Source: Chitinophagaceae bacterium (GTDB taxonomy: Bacteria; Bacteroidota; Bacteroidia; Chitinophagales; Chitinophagaceae). From it: a stretch of 64,000 bases of DNA. The DNA lies in the NCBI GenBank assembly GCA_947372105.1, contig CANBSH010000004.1, positions 1 through 64,000 of the forward strand, written 5' to 3'. How positions within the stretch are numbered: the first letter of the stretch is position 1; each line of letters opens with the position of its first letter. The notes beneath the pieces are model-generated. The model was not told the DNA's origin. It saw nothing but the letters and a program-made list of their open reading frames with translations, and searched no databases. Both the position numbers and the translations under genes were made by a program. This document shows positions 32,831 to 43,584 of this stretch, piece by piece.

Positions 32831-33678
32831 TAAAATATAAAATAAGTGGCGTAACGATGATGAGGAAATTCTTTGTTTAATGACTCACCAATACCTGAGG
32901 TGGGTGTTGAAATTACTTTTGTATTAGAAAAATAAGTACCTAATTGACTCCAAGTTTCATTCATTTCTTGATTGGGCGAATATTCTAATCCAACTATTTG
33001 CAAATGCATTTGACTTGGAATTACTCCTAATTGTTGACATGCATTTAGTATGCTGTAACAATTTTGATCGGGACTGCTGGAAGTGATATATTTAATGTTT
33101 TTCAAATTGCCATTATCTTGAATTGATAAAAGATAATTGGTTTCAAATAAATGAATTTGAACACTTGAATTGTCTTCTGCTGTTTGACCCATTTTTGTCG
33201 AAATCACCCATTCTGCATAATGTTTCCATTTACCAATGGGGAATGTTCTAGTTAAGAGTGTAATTAAACTATCTGGAACAGCAAATACAATCATGGATCC
33301 ATTGGCTAATTCATTGACTTGAATTTCTGCATCCATTAATTGACCATGCAACAAACTAAGTTCATTTTGATATAATAATGTATCAGAGGAATCATACTTT
33401 TTAGTAATAATAAAATGAGAATGGTTTAAAACAAAATGTACCTGTCTATAAATAGCATGTATTAATTTTGAATTATTCTGTAAATAGGCCATCAAAGGGC
33501 CCCATCCTTCTACATTCTCTTCATTTTCAAAAAATTCAAAAGCGACAAAAGTATTTTTCTCTATATTTTTTACTGAAAAAGCAATAGAATGATCATCCAC
33601 TATTAAAAATAGATCCTCCACTTTTTGGTTAGGGGTACTCGCCAAAGGGCTATAAATTCCGATTTTTTTCTTAGCCAT
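32830..33678 (-). CDS. DUF3822 family protein
   Basis: Bacteroidota-typical protein directly upstream of rsmD; LFLIVDDHSIAFSVKNIEKN N-terminus. Confidence 0.7.
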   Translation of the reverse strand: MAKKKIGIYSPLASTPNQKVEDLFLIVDDHSIAFSVKNIEKNTFVAFEFFENEENVEGWGPLMAYLQNNSKLIHAIYRQVHFVLNHSHFIITKKYDSSDTLLYQNELSLLHGQLMDAEIQVNELANGSMIVFAVPDSLITLLTRTFPIGKWKHYAEWVISTKMGQTAEDNSSVQIHLFETNYLLSIQDNGNLKNIKYITSSSPDQNCYSILNACQQLGVIPSQMHLQIVGLEYSPNQEMNETWSQLGTYFSNTKVISTPTSGIGESLNKEFPHHRYATYFIF

Positions 33679-33749
33679 AATTTAAATCTTATGCAATGAT
33701 ATAAAAAAAGAGGCAGTTCATTGCAGAAACTAATTGTAGATTTGCACCC

Positions 33750-35108
33750 ATGAGTGCGGAAAATACCACCCCTTCCTTACAGGTAAACATAGACAGCAAG
33801 CAAATCTTAACCATTTCCTTGCCTATTGCGCTTGCCATTTTGGTACCGCAACTCAACTTTATCACCAATAACATATTTCTAGGTGCTTTAAGTAGCCAGG
33901 CCTTAGCCATTGGAGGAATAACGGGTGTGTACTACTTGATTTTTGGAGTCATGGGACAAGGATTAAATAATGGACTTCAGGCTCTTATTTCTCGTAGAGC
34001 GGGTGAAAATAGAATTGATGAAATTGGAATTATTTTTTCACAAGGCGTTTATTTATCTGTCATATTATCCATAATTGGCATTTCATTTACTTATTTAATT
34101 GCACCCAGTATTTTTCATTATTTATTACATGATACTGAAAGGGCTAATTTAGTCATCCACTTTTTGAAAATTCGTATTTGGGGACTTCCCTTTTTATTTA
34201 TTTACCAAATGCGTAACGCCCTATTAGTAGGAACCAATCAAAGCAAATTTTTAATTATTGGAACTGCTACGGAAGCTTTTGTCAACATATTTTTTGATTA
34301 TAGTTTCATCTTTGGTCATTTTGGATTTGCTGCCATGGGTTTAAATGGTGCTGCCTACGCCTCTATCATTGCGGAAGCAATGGGATTATGGGTTATATAT
34401 TTAGTGATTCATTATCAAAAAATTGGGGCTCGTTTTTCTTTATTTAATAGTTGGTCTTTACAAACCGATTATATCAAATTAATCCTAAAGCAATCTTCTC
34501 CCTTAATGGTACAATACATGATTAGTATTGTGAGTTGGGAGTTCTTTTATATTTTAATTGAACATAAAGGTGAAATGGCTTTAGCTGTTTCTAATTCGAT
34601 GCGTAATATTTTTGGATTTTTTGGAAGTTTCACATGGGCTTTTGCAGCCACTGCAAATACCATGGTAAGTAATGTCATAGGTCAAGGGAAACAAGATGAA
34701 GTGGTGAAATTGATTCGAAAAATAATGATTTGGAGCCTTGGCTTTGCTGCAATGGTTTGTTTATTACTCAATGTTTTTGCAACTTCTTTTTTATCTATAT
34801 ATGGACAAGGCCCTGAATTTATTAGTGAAGCAATTCCTGTATTAAGAATTGTAACGATAGCTTTATTAATTATGTCTGCTTCCACCATTTGGTTAAGCGC
34901 TGTGACTGGCACTGGTCAATCTAATATTACATTAAGCATTGAATTTGTAGCTATCATCATCTACATTATATACGTATATACTACTTTGGAATATTATAAT
35001 TTACCCATAAGCATTGGTTGGATGAGCGAAATAATATATTGGATCAGCTTATTACTGCCCTCCTATTTATATATCCGTTCTAATAAATGGAAAAACAAGA
35101 AAATTTAA
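33750..35108 (+). CDS. MATE family efflux transporter
   Basis: ~12 TM segments; ISLPIALAILVPQLNFITNNIFLGALSSQALA; GQGLNNGLQALISRRAGE. Confidence 0.9.
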   Translation: MSAENTTPSLQVNIDSKQILTISLPIALAILVPQLNFITNNIFLGALSSQALAIGGITGVYYLIFGVMGQGLNNGLQALISRRAGENRIDEIGIIFSQGVYLSVILSIIGISFTYLIAPSIFHYLLHDTERANLVIHFLKIRIWGLPFLFIYQMRNALLVGTNQSKFLIIGTATEAFVNIFFDYSFIFGHFGFAAMGLNGAAYASIIAEAMGLWVIYLVIHYQKIGARFSLFNSWSLQTDYIKLILKQSSPLMVQYMISIVSWEFFYILIEHKGEMALAVSNSMRNIFGFFGSFTWAFAATANTMVSNVIGQGKQDEVVKLIRKIMIWSLGFAAMVCLLLNVFATSFLSIYGQGPEFISEAIPVLRIVTIALLIMSASTIWLSAVTGTGQSNITLSIEFVAIIIYIIYVYTTLEYYNLPISIGWMSEIIYWISLLLPSYLYIRSNKWKNKKI

Positions 35109-35479
35109 ATAACTCTTTTCTTGGTCAAGGCAACCGATATATTTCCTTCAAAATTTTTGATCGGCATTTTTTCCTTCGTGATTTTAATATACACTTCTTG
35201 TACTAAGGAATATTCATTTAAAATTTGATCTGCTAAGTCACCAACTATAGTTTCAATTAATGAAGTGGGTATTGCCATTCTTTTTTGCACCAATTCAAAC
35301 ACCGTAACATAATCTATAGTATCTTCTAAATTCGTGATACTATTTTGAGCCGGTGTAAAGTCCACGTATAAATCCACTATAAAATTATTGCCAATTTTTT
35401 TTTCTTCCGCATACATGCCATGATACCCCAAAAAACTAACTTGGTTTAATGAAATACGCATGTGGTTATGGATTGACAT
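35105..35479 (-). CDS. folB: Dihydroneopterin aldolase
   Basis: SFLGYHGMYAEEKKIGNNFIVDLYVDF; LEDTIDYVTVFELV. Confidence 0.93.
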   Translation of the reverse strand: MSIHNHMRISLNQVSFLGYHGMYAEEKKIGNNFIVDLYVDFTPAQNSITNLEDTIDYVTVFELVQKRMAIPTSLIETIVGDLADQILNEYSLVQEVYIKITKEKMPIKNFEGNISVALTKKRVI

Positions 35480-36414
35480 TAGTGTCCTTTAGCTGTTAAA
35501 TAACGTTCCGCATCCAAAGCGGCCATACAACCACTTCCAGCAGCAGTCACAGCTTGGCGGTAGTTTTTATCCTGTACATCGCCTGCTGCAAATACACCTG
35601 GGACATTGGTTTTAGTGGTTCCTGGTTCAGTCAAAATATATCCTGTTTCATCCATTTTCAAATAATCTTTGAAAATATCACTATTGGGTTTGTGACCAAT
35701 AGCTACAAAGAAAGCACTCACGGGAATTTCTTGAGTGGTATTTGTTTTAGAATTTTTAATGCGAACAGCTTGTACATTTTTTTCTCCTAAAATTTCATCT
35801 GTTTCAGAATTGAAATACACTTTAATATTAGGTGTATTTAACACTCTATCCTGCATTACCTTACTTGCTCTCATCTGATCCTTTCTTACAATCATGTGAA
35901 CAGTAGTACACATTTTAGAAAGATAATGCGCTTCCTCTGCTGCTGTATCTCCGGCACCCACAATCGCAACTTCTTTCCCTTTAAAAAAGAATCCATCACA
36001 AACAGCACAAGCACTTACTCCAAAACCATTTAATCTCTCTTCACTTGGAATACCTAACCATTTAGCACTCGCCCCTGTAGAAATAATTACCGAATCGGCT
36101 TCAATTAATTTCTCTTCATCAATCCAAACTTTAAAAGGAGTCACACTAAAATCTACTTTAGTTGCAATACCGTAGCGAATATCAGCACCCATACGAGCTG
36201 CTTGTTTTTCAAAATTCACCATCATTTCTGGTCCTTGGATACCGTCCGGGAATCCAGGATAATTTTCAACTTCAGTAGTAATAGTTAATTGCCCCCCAGG
36301 TTGAATACCTTGATATAACAATGGTTTCATATTAGCACGAGCCGCATAAATTGCAGCGGTATATCCTGCAGGGCCTGAACCTATAATTAATATGCTTACT
36401 TTTTCTGCTTCCAT
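35479..36414 (-). CDS. trxB: Thioredoxin-disulfide reductase
   Basis: IIGSGPAGYTAAIYAARA; SACAVCDGFFFKGKEVAIVGAGDTAAEEA. Confidence 0.96.
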   Translation of the reverse strand: MEAEKVSILIIGSGPAGYTAAIYAARANMKPLLYQGIQPGGQLTITTEVENYPGFPDGIQGPEMMVNFEKQAARMGADIRYGIATKVDFSVTPFKVWIDEEKLIEADSVIISTGASAKWLGIPSEERLNGFGVSACAVCDGFFFKGKEVAIVGAGDTAAEEAHYLSKMCTTVHMIVRKDQMRASKVMQDRVLNTPNIKVYFNSETDEILGEKNVQAVRIKNSKTNTTQEIPVSAFFVAIGHKPNSDIFKDYLKMDETGYILTEPGTTKTNVPGVFAAGDVQDKNYRQAVTAAGSGCMAALDAERYLTAKGH

Positions 36415-36425
36415 AATTTTTCTTT

Positions 36426-36464
36426 AAAAAAAAGCCCCGTCTAATCCTTGGATTGATGGGGCTT
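36426..36464 (-). terminator. Intrinsic terminator downstream of rpoD
   Basis: Minus strand AAGCCCCATCAATCC...GGATTAGACGGGGCTTTTTTTT. Confidence 0.85.
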
Positions 36465-36482
36465 GAATCAATTTATTTAATA

Positions 36483-37340
36483 CTAGCCCAAATATGCCTT
36501 TAATGCATTGCTATATCTTGCTTTTTGTAAACGTTTTATAGCACGCTCTTTAATTTGTCTAATTCTTTCTTTTGTTAAATCATATTTAATACCAATTTGC
36601 TCAATGGTCACCCCATTTTCACCATCTAAACCAAAATAAGCATTCACTATCTCTGCCTCTCTAGGACTCAATGACTTAAGAACTCTACGAATTTCTTCTC
36701 GTAAAGAATCCTTCATCACATCCATATCAGTTTCATCTCCGCCTTTTAATAAATCACCCATAGCCACATCTTCCGCTTCATGAACTGGAGCATCTAATGA
36801 AGTATGACGTGTATTACTTTGGAAAATATTATTGATTTCAGTTTCAGACATTTCTAAAATTCCTGCTAACTCTTCGGTAGAAGGTTCACGCTCATGTTCT
36901 TGTTCAAAAGCCATATAAGCTTTGTTTGCCTTATTGTAGGTTCCAATTTTATTTTGTGGCAAACGAACTAAACGACCTTGTTCTGCTAAAGCTTGTAAAA
37001 TAGATTGACGAATCCACCATACCGCATAAGAAATGAATTTAAACCCTTTTGTTTCATCAAAACGTTGTGCAGCCTTGATTAAACCTAAGTTACCTTCATT
37101 AATTAAATCACTTAAGGATAAACCTTGGTGTTGATATTGTTTAGCAACGGATACCACGAAACGTAAGTTGGCTTGCACCAATTTATCTAATGCACGTTGA
37201 TCGCCCATTTTAATACGTTGCGCTAAAGTAGTTTCCTCTTCCGGATTGATCATCGAGATTTTAGAAATCTCTTGTAAATACTTCTCAACCGCTTGTGAAT
37301 CTCTGTTAGTAATCTGTGTAGCAATTTTGAGCTGCCTCAT
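36483..37340 (-). CDS. rpoD: Primary sigma-70 factor (Bacteroidota-type, short)
   Basis: DLINEGNLGLIKAAQRFDETKGFKFISYAVWWIRQSILQALAEQGRLVRLP; TKERIRQIKERAIKRLQ. Confidence 0.95.
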   Translation of the reverse strand: MRQLKIATQITNRDSQAVEKYLQEISKISMINPEEETTLAQRIKMGDQRALDKLVQANLRFVVSVAKQYQHQGLSLSDLINEGNLGLIKAAQRFDETKGFKFISYAVWWIRQSILQALAEQGRLVRLPQNKIGTYNKANKAYMAFEQEHEREPSTEELAGILEMSETEINNIFQSNTRHTSLDAPVHEAEDVAMGDLLKGGDETDMDVMKDSLREEIRRVLKSLSPREAEIVNAYFGLDGENGVTIEQIGIKYDLTKERIRQIKERAIKRLQKARYSNALKAYLG

Positions 37341-37500
37341 GCAAAGAATTTATTTAATTGTATAACGTTATAAATACCTAAAAAAGTATGTCTAACAAAA
37401 AGTCAATATATGAAAATATAAACTAATGTCGGTCGGCAAAGGTACAATTTTGGGATTAATTTAGCAAATATTGATTATAAAGCTTTTAGGAGCATTTTAG

Positions 37501-37532
37501 GGGATAAAAAAAGTGCCATTTATCCCTTTTTT
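37501..37532 (+). terminator. Orphan intrinsic terminator upstream of threonine aldolase (possible attenuator)
   Basis: GGGATAAA-10 nt loop-TTTATCCC-TTTTTT; no plus-strand gene immediately upstream. Confidence 0.65.
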
Positions 37533-37569
37533 AGGGGGTAATATCCTCCTTGAGATTTATCTTCGTTGC

Positions 37570-38583
37570 ATGATTGATTTTAGATCAGATACCGTTACCC
37601 GTCCTACCCCAGCAATGTTGGCTTTTATGCAACAAGCCCCTGTGGGTGATGATGTTTTTGGAGATGACCCCACTGTGAATGCACTGGAAGCTAAAACTGC
37701 CCAGATGTTTGGGATGGAAGCTGGTTTATTTTGCCCTAGTGGTACTATGACCAATCAATTGGCTATCAAAACCCATACTCAGGCAGGAGATGAGGTTATT
37801 TGTGAGGAATTATCTCATATTTATCAATACGAAGGCGGCGGCATTGCTTTTAATTCAGGCTGTTCAGTGAAATTATTAAATGGAAATCGCGGCAGAATAA
37901 CAGCAGACCAAGTTCAAGCTGGAATTAATCCCGAAGATGTACATAAGCCTATTACATCGCTAGTAAGCCTAGAAAATACTTGTAACAGAGGTGGTGGCGC
38001 TTGTTACGAATGGGCGGAAATGCAAGCGATACAAAAAGTGACACAAGCTAATAACTTACCCTTGCATTTGGATGGTGCTAGAATTTTCAATGCTATTGTA
38101 TTTAAAAAAGAAGACCCTCGTGAATACGGAACCATTTTTGATTCTATTTCTATTTGTTTGAGCAAAGGATTAGGTGCTCCAATAGGAAGTGTTTTATTAG
38201 GCAATCTAGCCTTTATAAAAAAAGCGAGACGTTGGAGAAAAGTATTTGGTGGTGGTATGCGTCAAGCAGGCTATATAGCAGCTGCAGGAATATATGCTTT
38301 AGATCATCACATAGAAAGATTAGCAGAAGATCATCGTAAAGCGCTTCTTATAAAAGAGGCTTTATTAAAAAAAGACTTTGTTTCGGAAGTGTTACCAGTT
38401 GAAACTAATATTGTGATTGCACATATTCAAGGAAAATATACTGCAGCCGGTTTAGTACAAGCGTTAAAAGAAAAAAATATTTTAAGTATTGCGATGTCCC
38501 CCACGCAAGTTAGATTTGTTTTGCATTTAGACATCAGCGATGACCAATTAAGCCAAACATTGGAAGTCCTACAAAGCTTATAA
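37570..38583 (+). CDS. Low-specificity L-threonine aldolase family protein
   Basis: [58 protein letters not shown]. Start set at MIDFRSD. Confidence 0.93.
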   Translation: MIDFRSDTVTRPTPAMLAFMQQAPVGDDVFGDDPTVNALEAKTAQMFGMEAGLFCPSGTMTNQLAIKTHTQAGDEVICEELSHIYQYEGGGIAFNSGCSVKLLNGNRGRITADQVQAGINPEDVHKPITSLVSLENTCNRGGGACYEWAEMQAIQKVTQANNLPLHLDGARIFNAIVFKKEDPREYGTIFDSISICLSKGLGAPIGSVLLGNLAFIKKARRWRKVFGGGMRQAGYIAAAGIYALDHHIERLAEDHRKALLIKEALLKKDFVSEVLPVETNIVIAHIQGKYTAAGLVQALKEKNILSIAMSPTQVRFVLHLDISDDQLSQTLEVLQSL

Positions 38584-38605
38584 AAGCAAAGGAGAAATTA
38601 TAATT

Positions 38606-40261
38606 ATGTTAGAAAGAATGAATCCTACCACCACTCAAGCGTGGTTTGTATTAAAGAAACATTTTGAAGAAGAGATGAGTCGCAAGCATATGAAAGATTT
38701 GTTTGCGAATGACCCTAAACGTTTTGAGCAATATTCGATTCATACTCCAGAACTCTTATTTGATTATTCAAAAAATATCATCACAGATAAGACCATGCAA
38801 TTATTATTGCAATTAGCAGAAGAATGTGGATTATCTAAAGCTATAGATGCTCAGTTTGTAGGAAATGCAATTAATGAAACCGAAAACAGATCTGTATTAC
38901 ATACAGCTCTTCGTAATTTTAGTGGCTCCCCTGTTTATGTAAATGAAAAAGATGTGATGCCGGAAATTCAAGGCGTCTTAAGACAAATGAAAACTTTTTG
39001 TCACTCTATACACAGTGGCGAACATGTTGGTTATACTGGTAAAAATATTAACACTATTGTTAATATTGGAATTGGAGGAAGCGACTTAGGTCCCGTGATG
39101 GTGACAGAAGCTTTAAAACCTTATTGGGTAGACGGTATGCAAGTATATTTTGTAAGTAATGTAGATGGCACACATATTGCAGAAACCTTAAAAAAAGTAA
39201 ATGCTGAAGAAACATTATTCTTAATCGCTTCTAAAACTTTTACCACACAAGAAACTATGACCAATGCGCATACCGCACGTTCTTGGTTTATAGAAAAAGC
39301 ATTAGATGAAAAGCATGTAGCAACTCATTTTGTAGCATTAAGCACCAATGAAAAAGAAGTTAATGCATTTGGAATTAGCAGTAAAAATATGTTTGAGTTT
39401 TGGGATTGGGTAGGTGGAAGATATTCTTTATGGAGTGCTATTGGTTTATCCATTGCATTAACAATTGGCTATGACAATTTTGAATCCTTATTAAAAGGAG
39501 CACATGACGCAGACAATCATTTTAAAAATACTGCTGCCGACAAAAATATTCCTATCATCATGGCTTTATTAGGCATTTGGTACACTAACTTTTTTGGAGC
39601 ACAAAGTGAAGCTATACTACCCTATGATCAATACATGCATCGATTTGCAGCATATTTTCAACAAGGAAATATGGAAAGCAATGGCAAATACATTGACCGA
39701 AAAGGAACTGCAGTCAACTATGCCACTGGCCCTGTGATTTGGGGAGAACCTGGCACCAATGGACAACATGCATTTTATCAACTTATTCACCAAGGTACTT
39801 TGGTGATTCCTTGTGATTTTATCGCACCTGCCAAGAGTCATAATCCTATTGGCGATCATCATGATAAATTATTAAGTAATTATTTTGCACAAACCGAAGC
39901 ATTACTAAACGGAAAAACAAATACTGAAGTAGTAGAAGAATTAAAAGCGGCTAAAAAAACAACTAAAGAAATTGAAAAATTAGCTCCTTTCAAAGTGTTC
40001 GCAGGCAATAAGCCTACAAATTCTTTTTTATTGAAACAATTAACACCCTCCACACTAGGATATTTAATTGCTACCTACGAACATAAAATATTTACACAAG
40101 GTGTTATTTGGAATATTTTTAGCTATGATCAATGGGGTGTTGAATTAGGAAAACAATTAGCTAATAAAATTTTACCCGAATTAGCAGATAACCAAGATGT
40201 AAATACGCATGATAGTTCTACTAATGGATTGATGAATCAATATAAAAAATGGAGGAACTAG
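38606..40261 (+). CDS. pgi: Glucose-6-phosphate isomerase
   Basis: [49 protein letters not shown]. Confidence 0.97.
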   Translation: MLERMNPTTTQAWFVLKKHFEEEMSRKHMKDLFANDPKRFEQYSIHTPELLFDYSKNIITDKTMQLLLQLAEECGLSKAIDAQFVGNAINETENRSVLHTALRNFSGSPVYVNEKDVMPEIQGVLRQMKTFCHSIHSGEHVGYTGKNINTIVNIGIGGSDLGPVMVTEALKPYWVDGMQVYFVSNVDGTHIAETLKKVNAEETLFLIASKTFTTQETMTNAHTARSWFIEKALDEKHVATHFVALSTNEKEVNAFGISSKNMFEFWDWVGGRYSLWSAIGLSIALTIGYDNFESLLKGAHDADNHFKNTAADKNIPIIMALLGIWYTNFFGAQSEAILPYDQYMHRFAAYFQQGNMESNGKYIDRKGTAVNYATGPVIWGEPGTNGQHAFYQLIHQGTLVIPCDFIAPAKSHNPIGDHHDKLLSNYFAQTEALLNGKTNTEVVEELKAAKKTTKEIEKLAPFKVFAGNKPTNSFLLKQLTPSTLGYLIATYEHKIFTQGVIWNIFSYDQWGVELGKQLANKILPELADNQDVNTHDSSTNGLMNQYKKWRN

Positions 40262-40764
40262 TTTTGGAAAATACAATACAAATAAGAAATATTCAAATTA
40301 AAGATAACGCTGCCATCGCGAAAGTGATTAGAGGTGCTTTAACAGAATTTGGTGCGAACAAACCTGGCACCGTTTATTATGACGACAGCACAGATCATTT
40401 ATTTGAATTATTTCAAGTGCCTAGAGCAGTCTATTTTATTGCAGAAAAAGAGGGTGAGGTTTTGGGAGGTGGCGGCATCTACCCTACGCAAGCTTTACCC
40501 GACGGGACTTGTGAATTAGTCAAATTATATTTGCATAAGGATGCACGTGGTACTGGCTTAGGCAAACAGCTTTTATTAAAGTCCATGGATTGGGCTAAGA
40601 ATAATGGCTATACACAAGTATACTTGGAGTCCATGCCTGAATTATCTAAAGCAGTTTCCATTTATGAAAATGTAGGATTCAAAAGAATCAATCAACCACT
40701 AGGAAATAGTGGTCATTGTGGATGTGATATCTGGATGGTAAAAGATTTAGCAGAAATAGTTTAA
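40249..40764 (+). CDS. GNAT family N-acetyltransferase
   Basis: [41 protein letters not shown] acetyl-CoA motif; start overlaps pgi end. Confidence 0.9.
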   Translation: MEELVLENTIQIRNIQIKDNAAIAKVIRGALTEFGANKPGTVYYDDSTDHLFELFQVPRAVYFIAEKEGEVLGGGGIYPTQALPDGTCELVKLYLHKDARGTGLGKQLLLKSMDWAKNNGYTQVYLESMPELSKAVSIYENVGFKRINQPLGNSGHCGCDIWMVKDLAEIV

Positions 40765-40799
40765 ATAGAAATATTTACTACACTAATACATTTCCCTGA

Positions 40800-41330
40800 T
40801 TACCATTTTTCTACTTCTTCTCCGCTTAAATTATCTCCGGCACTTGCAGGCGTATCTTTAGCTTCTAAAGGTTTCTTTTCTTGAATAGTGGAAGGATCCA
40901 TATCTGGCTCCACTTCTTCCACAACAGGAGTCGTATCTATTGGCGCAGTTTCATTAGAAGCTATTACTGAAGATGTTTCCAAGGAAGTTTCTGATGAAGT
41001 ATCTGAAGTAGAGGTACCCCCTTCATATGAATTCTCATTTTCGTCATGATTGAATGCATCAAAATCAAAGTCGGGCATTAAATCGGTTTTTACAAAATCA
41101 ATAGCTTCATTTAAAGCCTTAATGAATTTATTAAAATCTTCTTTATATACAAATACTTTATGACGATCATACCCATTGTTATCAAATCGTTTTCTACTTT
41201 CTGTAATAGTTAAAAAATAATCTTGGCCACGTGTGGCTCTCACATCAAAAAAATAGGTTCTTCTTTTCCCAGCACGAATACGGGTACTGTATACACTTTC
41301 TATTTTTTGTTCATTGTTTTCGTAATTCAC
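40800..41330 (-). CDS. PUR family (DUF3276) DNA/RNA-binding protein with acidic Ser/Thr-rich tail
   Basis: VYSTRIRAGKRRTYFFDVRATRGQDYFLTITESRKRF...YKEDFNKFIKALNEAIDFVK. Confidence 0.88.
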   Translation of the reverse strand: MNYENNEQKIESVYSTRIRAGKRRTYFFDVRATRGQDYFLTITESRKRFDNNGYDRHKVFVYKEDFNKFIKALNEAIDFVKTDLMPDFDFDAFNHDENENSYEGGTSTSDTSSETSLETSSVIASNETAPIDTTPVVEEVEPDMDPSTIQEKKPLEAKDTPASAGDNLSGEEVEKW

Positions 41331-41437
41331 GGCATCTACATTTTAATTATTAACAATTATTCTTAAAAATATATAAAATGTAATTAAAAATAAAAAATAT
41401 TACCCCCTTATATTGAATAAAATGGGGAAAACACCCC

Positions 41438-43258
41438 TTAGGAATGTGCGTCTTGGGTTTGCTGAATTTGATATAATTCGGCATACAAGCCATTTTTAGC
41501 TAACAAACTTTCGTGTGTACCCATTTCTGCAATACGGCCTTCCTCTAAATAAATGATAAGGTCAAAATTGAAACTATAAAAGATTCTGTGGGTAATAAAC
41601 AAAGCCGTTTTGTCCCCCATTTCTAGGGTCAAATTGGATAAAATAGTTTGTTCTGTTGTAGCATCTACCGCACTCAAACAATCATCAAAAATATACATAG
41701 AAGGCTTCTTAATAAGTGATCTTGCTATAGCCACTCTTTGCTTTTGTCCTCCACTTAAAGTGGTACCTCTTTCCCCCACTAAGGTATTAAATTGTTGATT
41801 TAATTGTTGTATTTCATTAAAGACATGTGCTGTTTTAGTTGCATCAACCATAGCATCGTATCCTACTAAATCATATAATCCAAATTGAACATTATTTTCG
41901 ATGGTATCACTAAATAAGAATACATCTTGTTGCACATAACCAATTGACTTTCTAACATGCTGTGTCTGGATATCTTTAATATCATTGCCGTCAAAAAAAA
42001 TAGATCCGCTATTTGTATCATACATTCTATTTAATAATTGGGCTATGGTACTTTTTCCTGATCCTGTTTTACCTAAGATCAACACTTTTTGTCCCGATTT
42101 TATAGTTACATCAAAATCAACCAAAGCTTTAATGCCTGAATGTGGATATTCAAAACAAACATTTTTAAATTCAATTCCTCCTTTTAAAACTGGAGAAATA
42201 GCATCTTTTTTACTTTGTATATTAGGTACAATAGATAAAAATTCATTTAATCTTTTTTGAGATGCAGCTGCTCTTTGAATCATGCTAGCAGTCCAACCAA
42301 TGGCACTCACAGGAAAAGTTAGCATATTAATATAAATCACGAACTCCACAACAGTGCCCACTTTGCTTGGATCATGATAGGCTTGTAATCCCCCTAAATA
42401 GATTGTCAATAAGGTACTTAACCCAATCATCAAAGCCATTGTGGGTGCATAAAACGCTTCTACCTTAGCTAAACTCACTGCATTTTTACGATACAACTCA
42501 CTATTGGTTTTAAAAAAACCAAGCATCGCTTTTTCTTGTACAAATGATTTTATGACTCTAATGCCCGAATAAGATTCCTGAGCATTCGTAGTGAGATTAG
42601 ATAATTGACCTTGTATTTCTTCACTCTTTTTATTAATAACACTATTAACAATATAAATACTAATGGCAAGAATTGGAAGTGGGGATAAAACATATAAACT
42701 CAAAACTATATCCTTACTAAACATATTATACAAACAAAAGCCAATGAGTGAAATCAAATTGATCAAATACATTAAAGAAGGGCCTGTATACATTCTTACT
42801 CTACTCACATCTTCGGTGATACGACTCATTAAATCACCCGTACTATGCGTTTTATAAAATTCGGTATCTAATTTTTGGTAATGTGCATACACTTGATTTT
42901 TTTGATCAAATTCAATATGTCGACTCATAACAATAATGGTCTGACGCATAAAGAACATAAACACCCCTCTTATAATGGCTAATAATAATATAGTTATGCT
43001 GCAAAAAGTCACAATCCAACTAAAGCTAAATTTGAAATGACTGCTTAATTGATCAATTCCCTGTAGGATGTATTCACTATGTATGGTATTTGCTGGGGCA
43101 GCTCCAGGTAATTTTGCTTGAACCATCCCTACTACATATCCCGTGATTTGAGGGGCTAAAACAGCCAAATAGTTGGTAGCTATTACCAACAAGATTCCAA
43201 GAAAAAATCGAACCCTATATTTCCAAAAAAAGACATTTAATGCTGCTAGTTCTTTCAC
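41438..43258 (-). CDS. ABC transporter ATP-binding/permease protein (MsbA/MdlB-like)
   Basis: ILGKTGSGKSTIAQLLNRMY; TLSGGQKQRVAIARSLIKKPSMYIFDDCLSAVD; six-TM N-terminus. Confidence 0.94.
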   Translation of the reverse strand: MKELAALNVFFWKYRVRFFLGILLVIATNYLAVLAPQITGYVVGMVQAKLPGAAPANTIHSEYILQGIDQLSSHFKFSFSWIVTFCSITILLLAIIRGVFMFFMRQTIIVMSRHIEFDQKNQVYAHYQKLDTEFYKTHSTGDLMSRITEDVSRVRMYTGPSLMYLINLISLIGFCLYNMFSKDIVLSLYVLSPLPILAISIYIVNSVINKKSEEIQGQLSNLTTNAQESYSGIRVIKSFVQEKAMLGFFKTNSELYRKNAVSLAKVEAFYAPTMALMIGLSTLLTIYLGGLQAYHDPSKVGTVVEFVIYINMLTFPVSAIGWTASMIQRAAASQKRLNEFLSIVPNIQSKKDAISPVLKGGIEFKNVCFEYPHSGIKALVDFDVTIKSGQKVLILGKTGSGKSTIAQLLNRMYDTNSGSIFFDGNDIKDIQTQHVRKSIGYVQQDVFLFSDTIENNVQFGLYDLVGYDAMVDATKTAHVFNEIQQLNQQFNTLVGERGTTLSGGQKQRVAIARSLIKKPSMYIFDDCLSAVDATTEQTILSNLTLEMGDKTALFITHRIFYSFNFDLIIYLEEGRIAEMGTHESLLAKNGLYAELYQIQQTQDAHS

Positions 43259-43370
43259 TTATCCCATTTTTGTAAAGATACATGGTAGTCAATAAATTAG
43301 GAGATTTGTTTAACCACATAAAAAGCAAGTATTTTTTGCATATTTGGGTTTCCCTTACTACATTTGCCGC

Positions 43371-43458
43371 GGAGAGTTGGCAGAGCGGTCGAATGCGGCA
43401 GTCTTGAAAACTGTTGACTGTAACAGGTCCTGGGGTTCGAATCCCTAACTCTCCGCCA
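43371..43458 (+). tRNA. tRNA-Ser (anticodon UGA at 43405-43407), CCA encoded
   Basis: GGAGAGT...ACTCTCC-G-CCA acceptor; CTTGAAA anticodon loop; long variable arm; GGTTCGAATCC T-arm. Confidence 0.95.
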
Positions 43459-43584
43459 ATAAGTTGAAAACCTGGCATTTATGCCGGGTTTTTTTATGGA
43501 TTTATAGGAACCAAGCTTGCTTGAGAGACTAGAAATTCATAAAAAAACCCTAAACCGCATAGCGGTTGGTTTTCAACTCATTGG
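43456..43584. repeat. Large imperfect inverted repeat abutting the 3' end of tRNA-Ser
   Basis: Left arm 43456-43507 versus reverse complement of 43529-43584: CCAAT[A/G]AGTTGAAAACC and GGGTTTTTTTATG[G/A]ATTT[A/C]TAG shared, each arm with its own hairpin in between. Confidence 0.9.
43470..43495 (+). terminator. Intrinsic terminator of tRNA-Ser
   Basis: CCTGGCAT-TT-ATGCCGGG-TTTTTTT. Confidence 0.85.

Noticed and set aside
37361-37372. TATAACGTTATA palindrome upstream of rpoD
   Set aside because: 12-bp AT-rich palindromes are expected by chance in this composition; no further support
41388-41437. GGGG...CCCC inverted repeats near the ABC transporter 3' end
   Set aside because: Very short stem (4 bp) with weak T-run; could be a poor terminator but not supportable
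43215-43478. 87-aa minus-strand ORF (MPGFQLIGGELGIRTPGPVTVNSFQDCRIRPLCQLS...)
   Set aside because: Runs antisense through tRNA-Ser; the IRTPGP...CQLS string is the translation of the tRNA complement and a familiar spurious ORF
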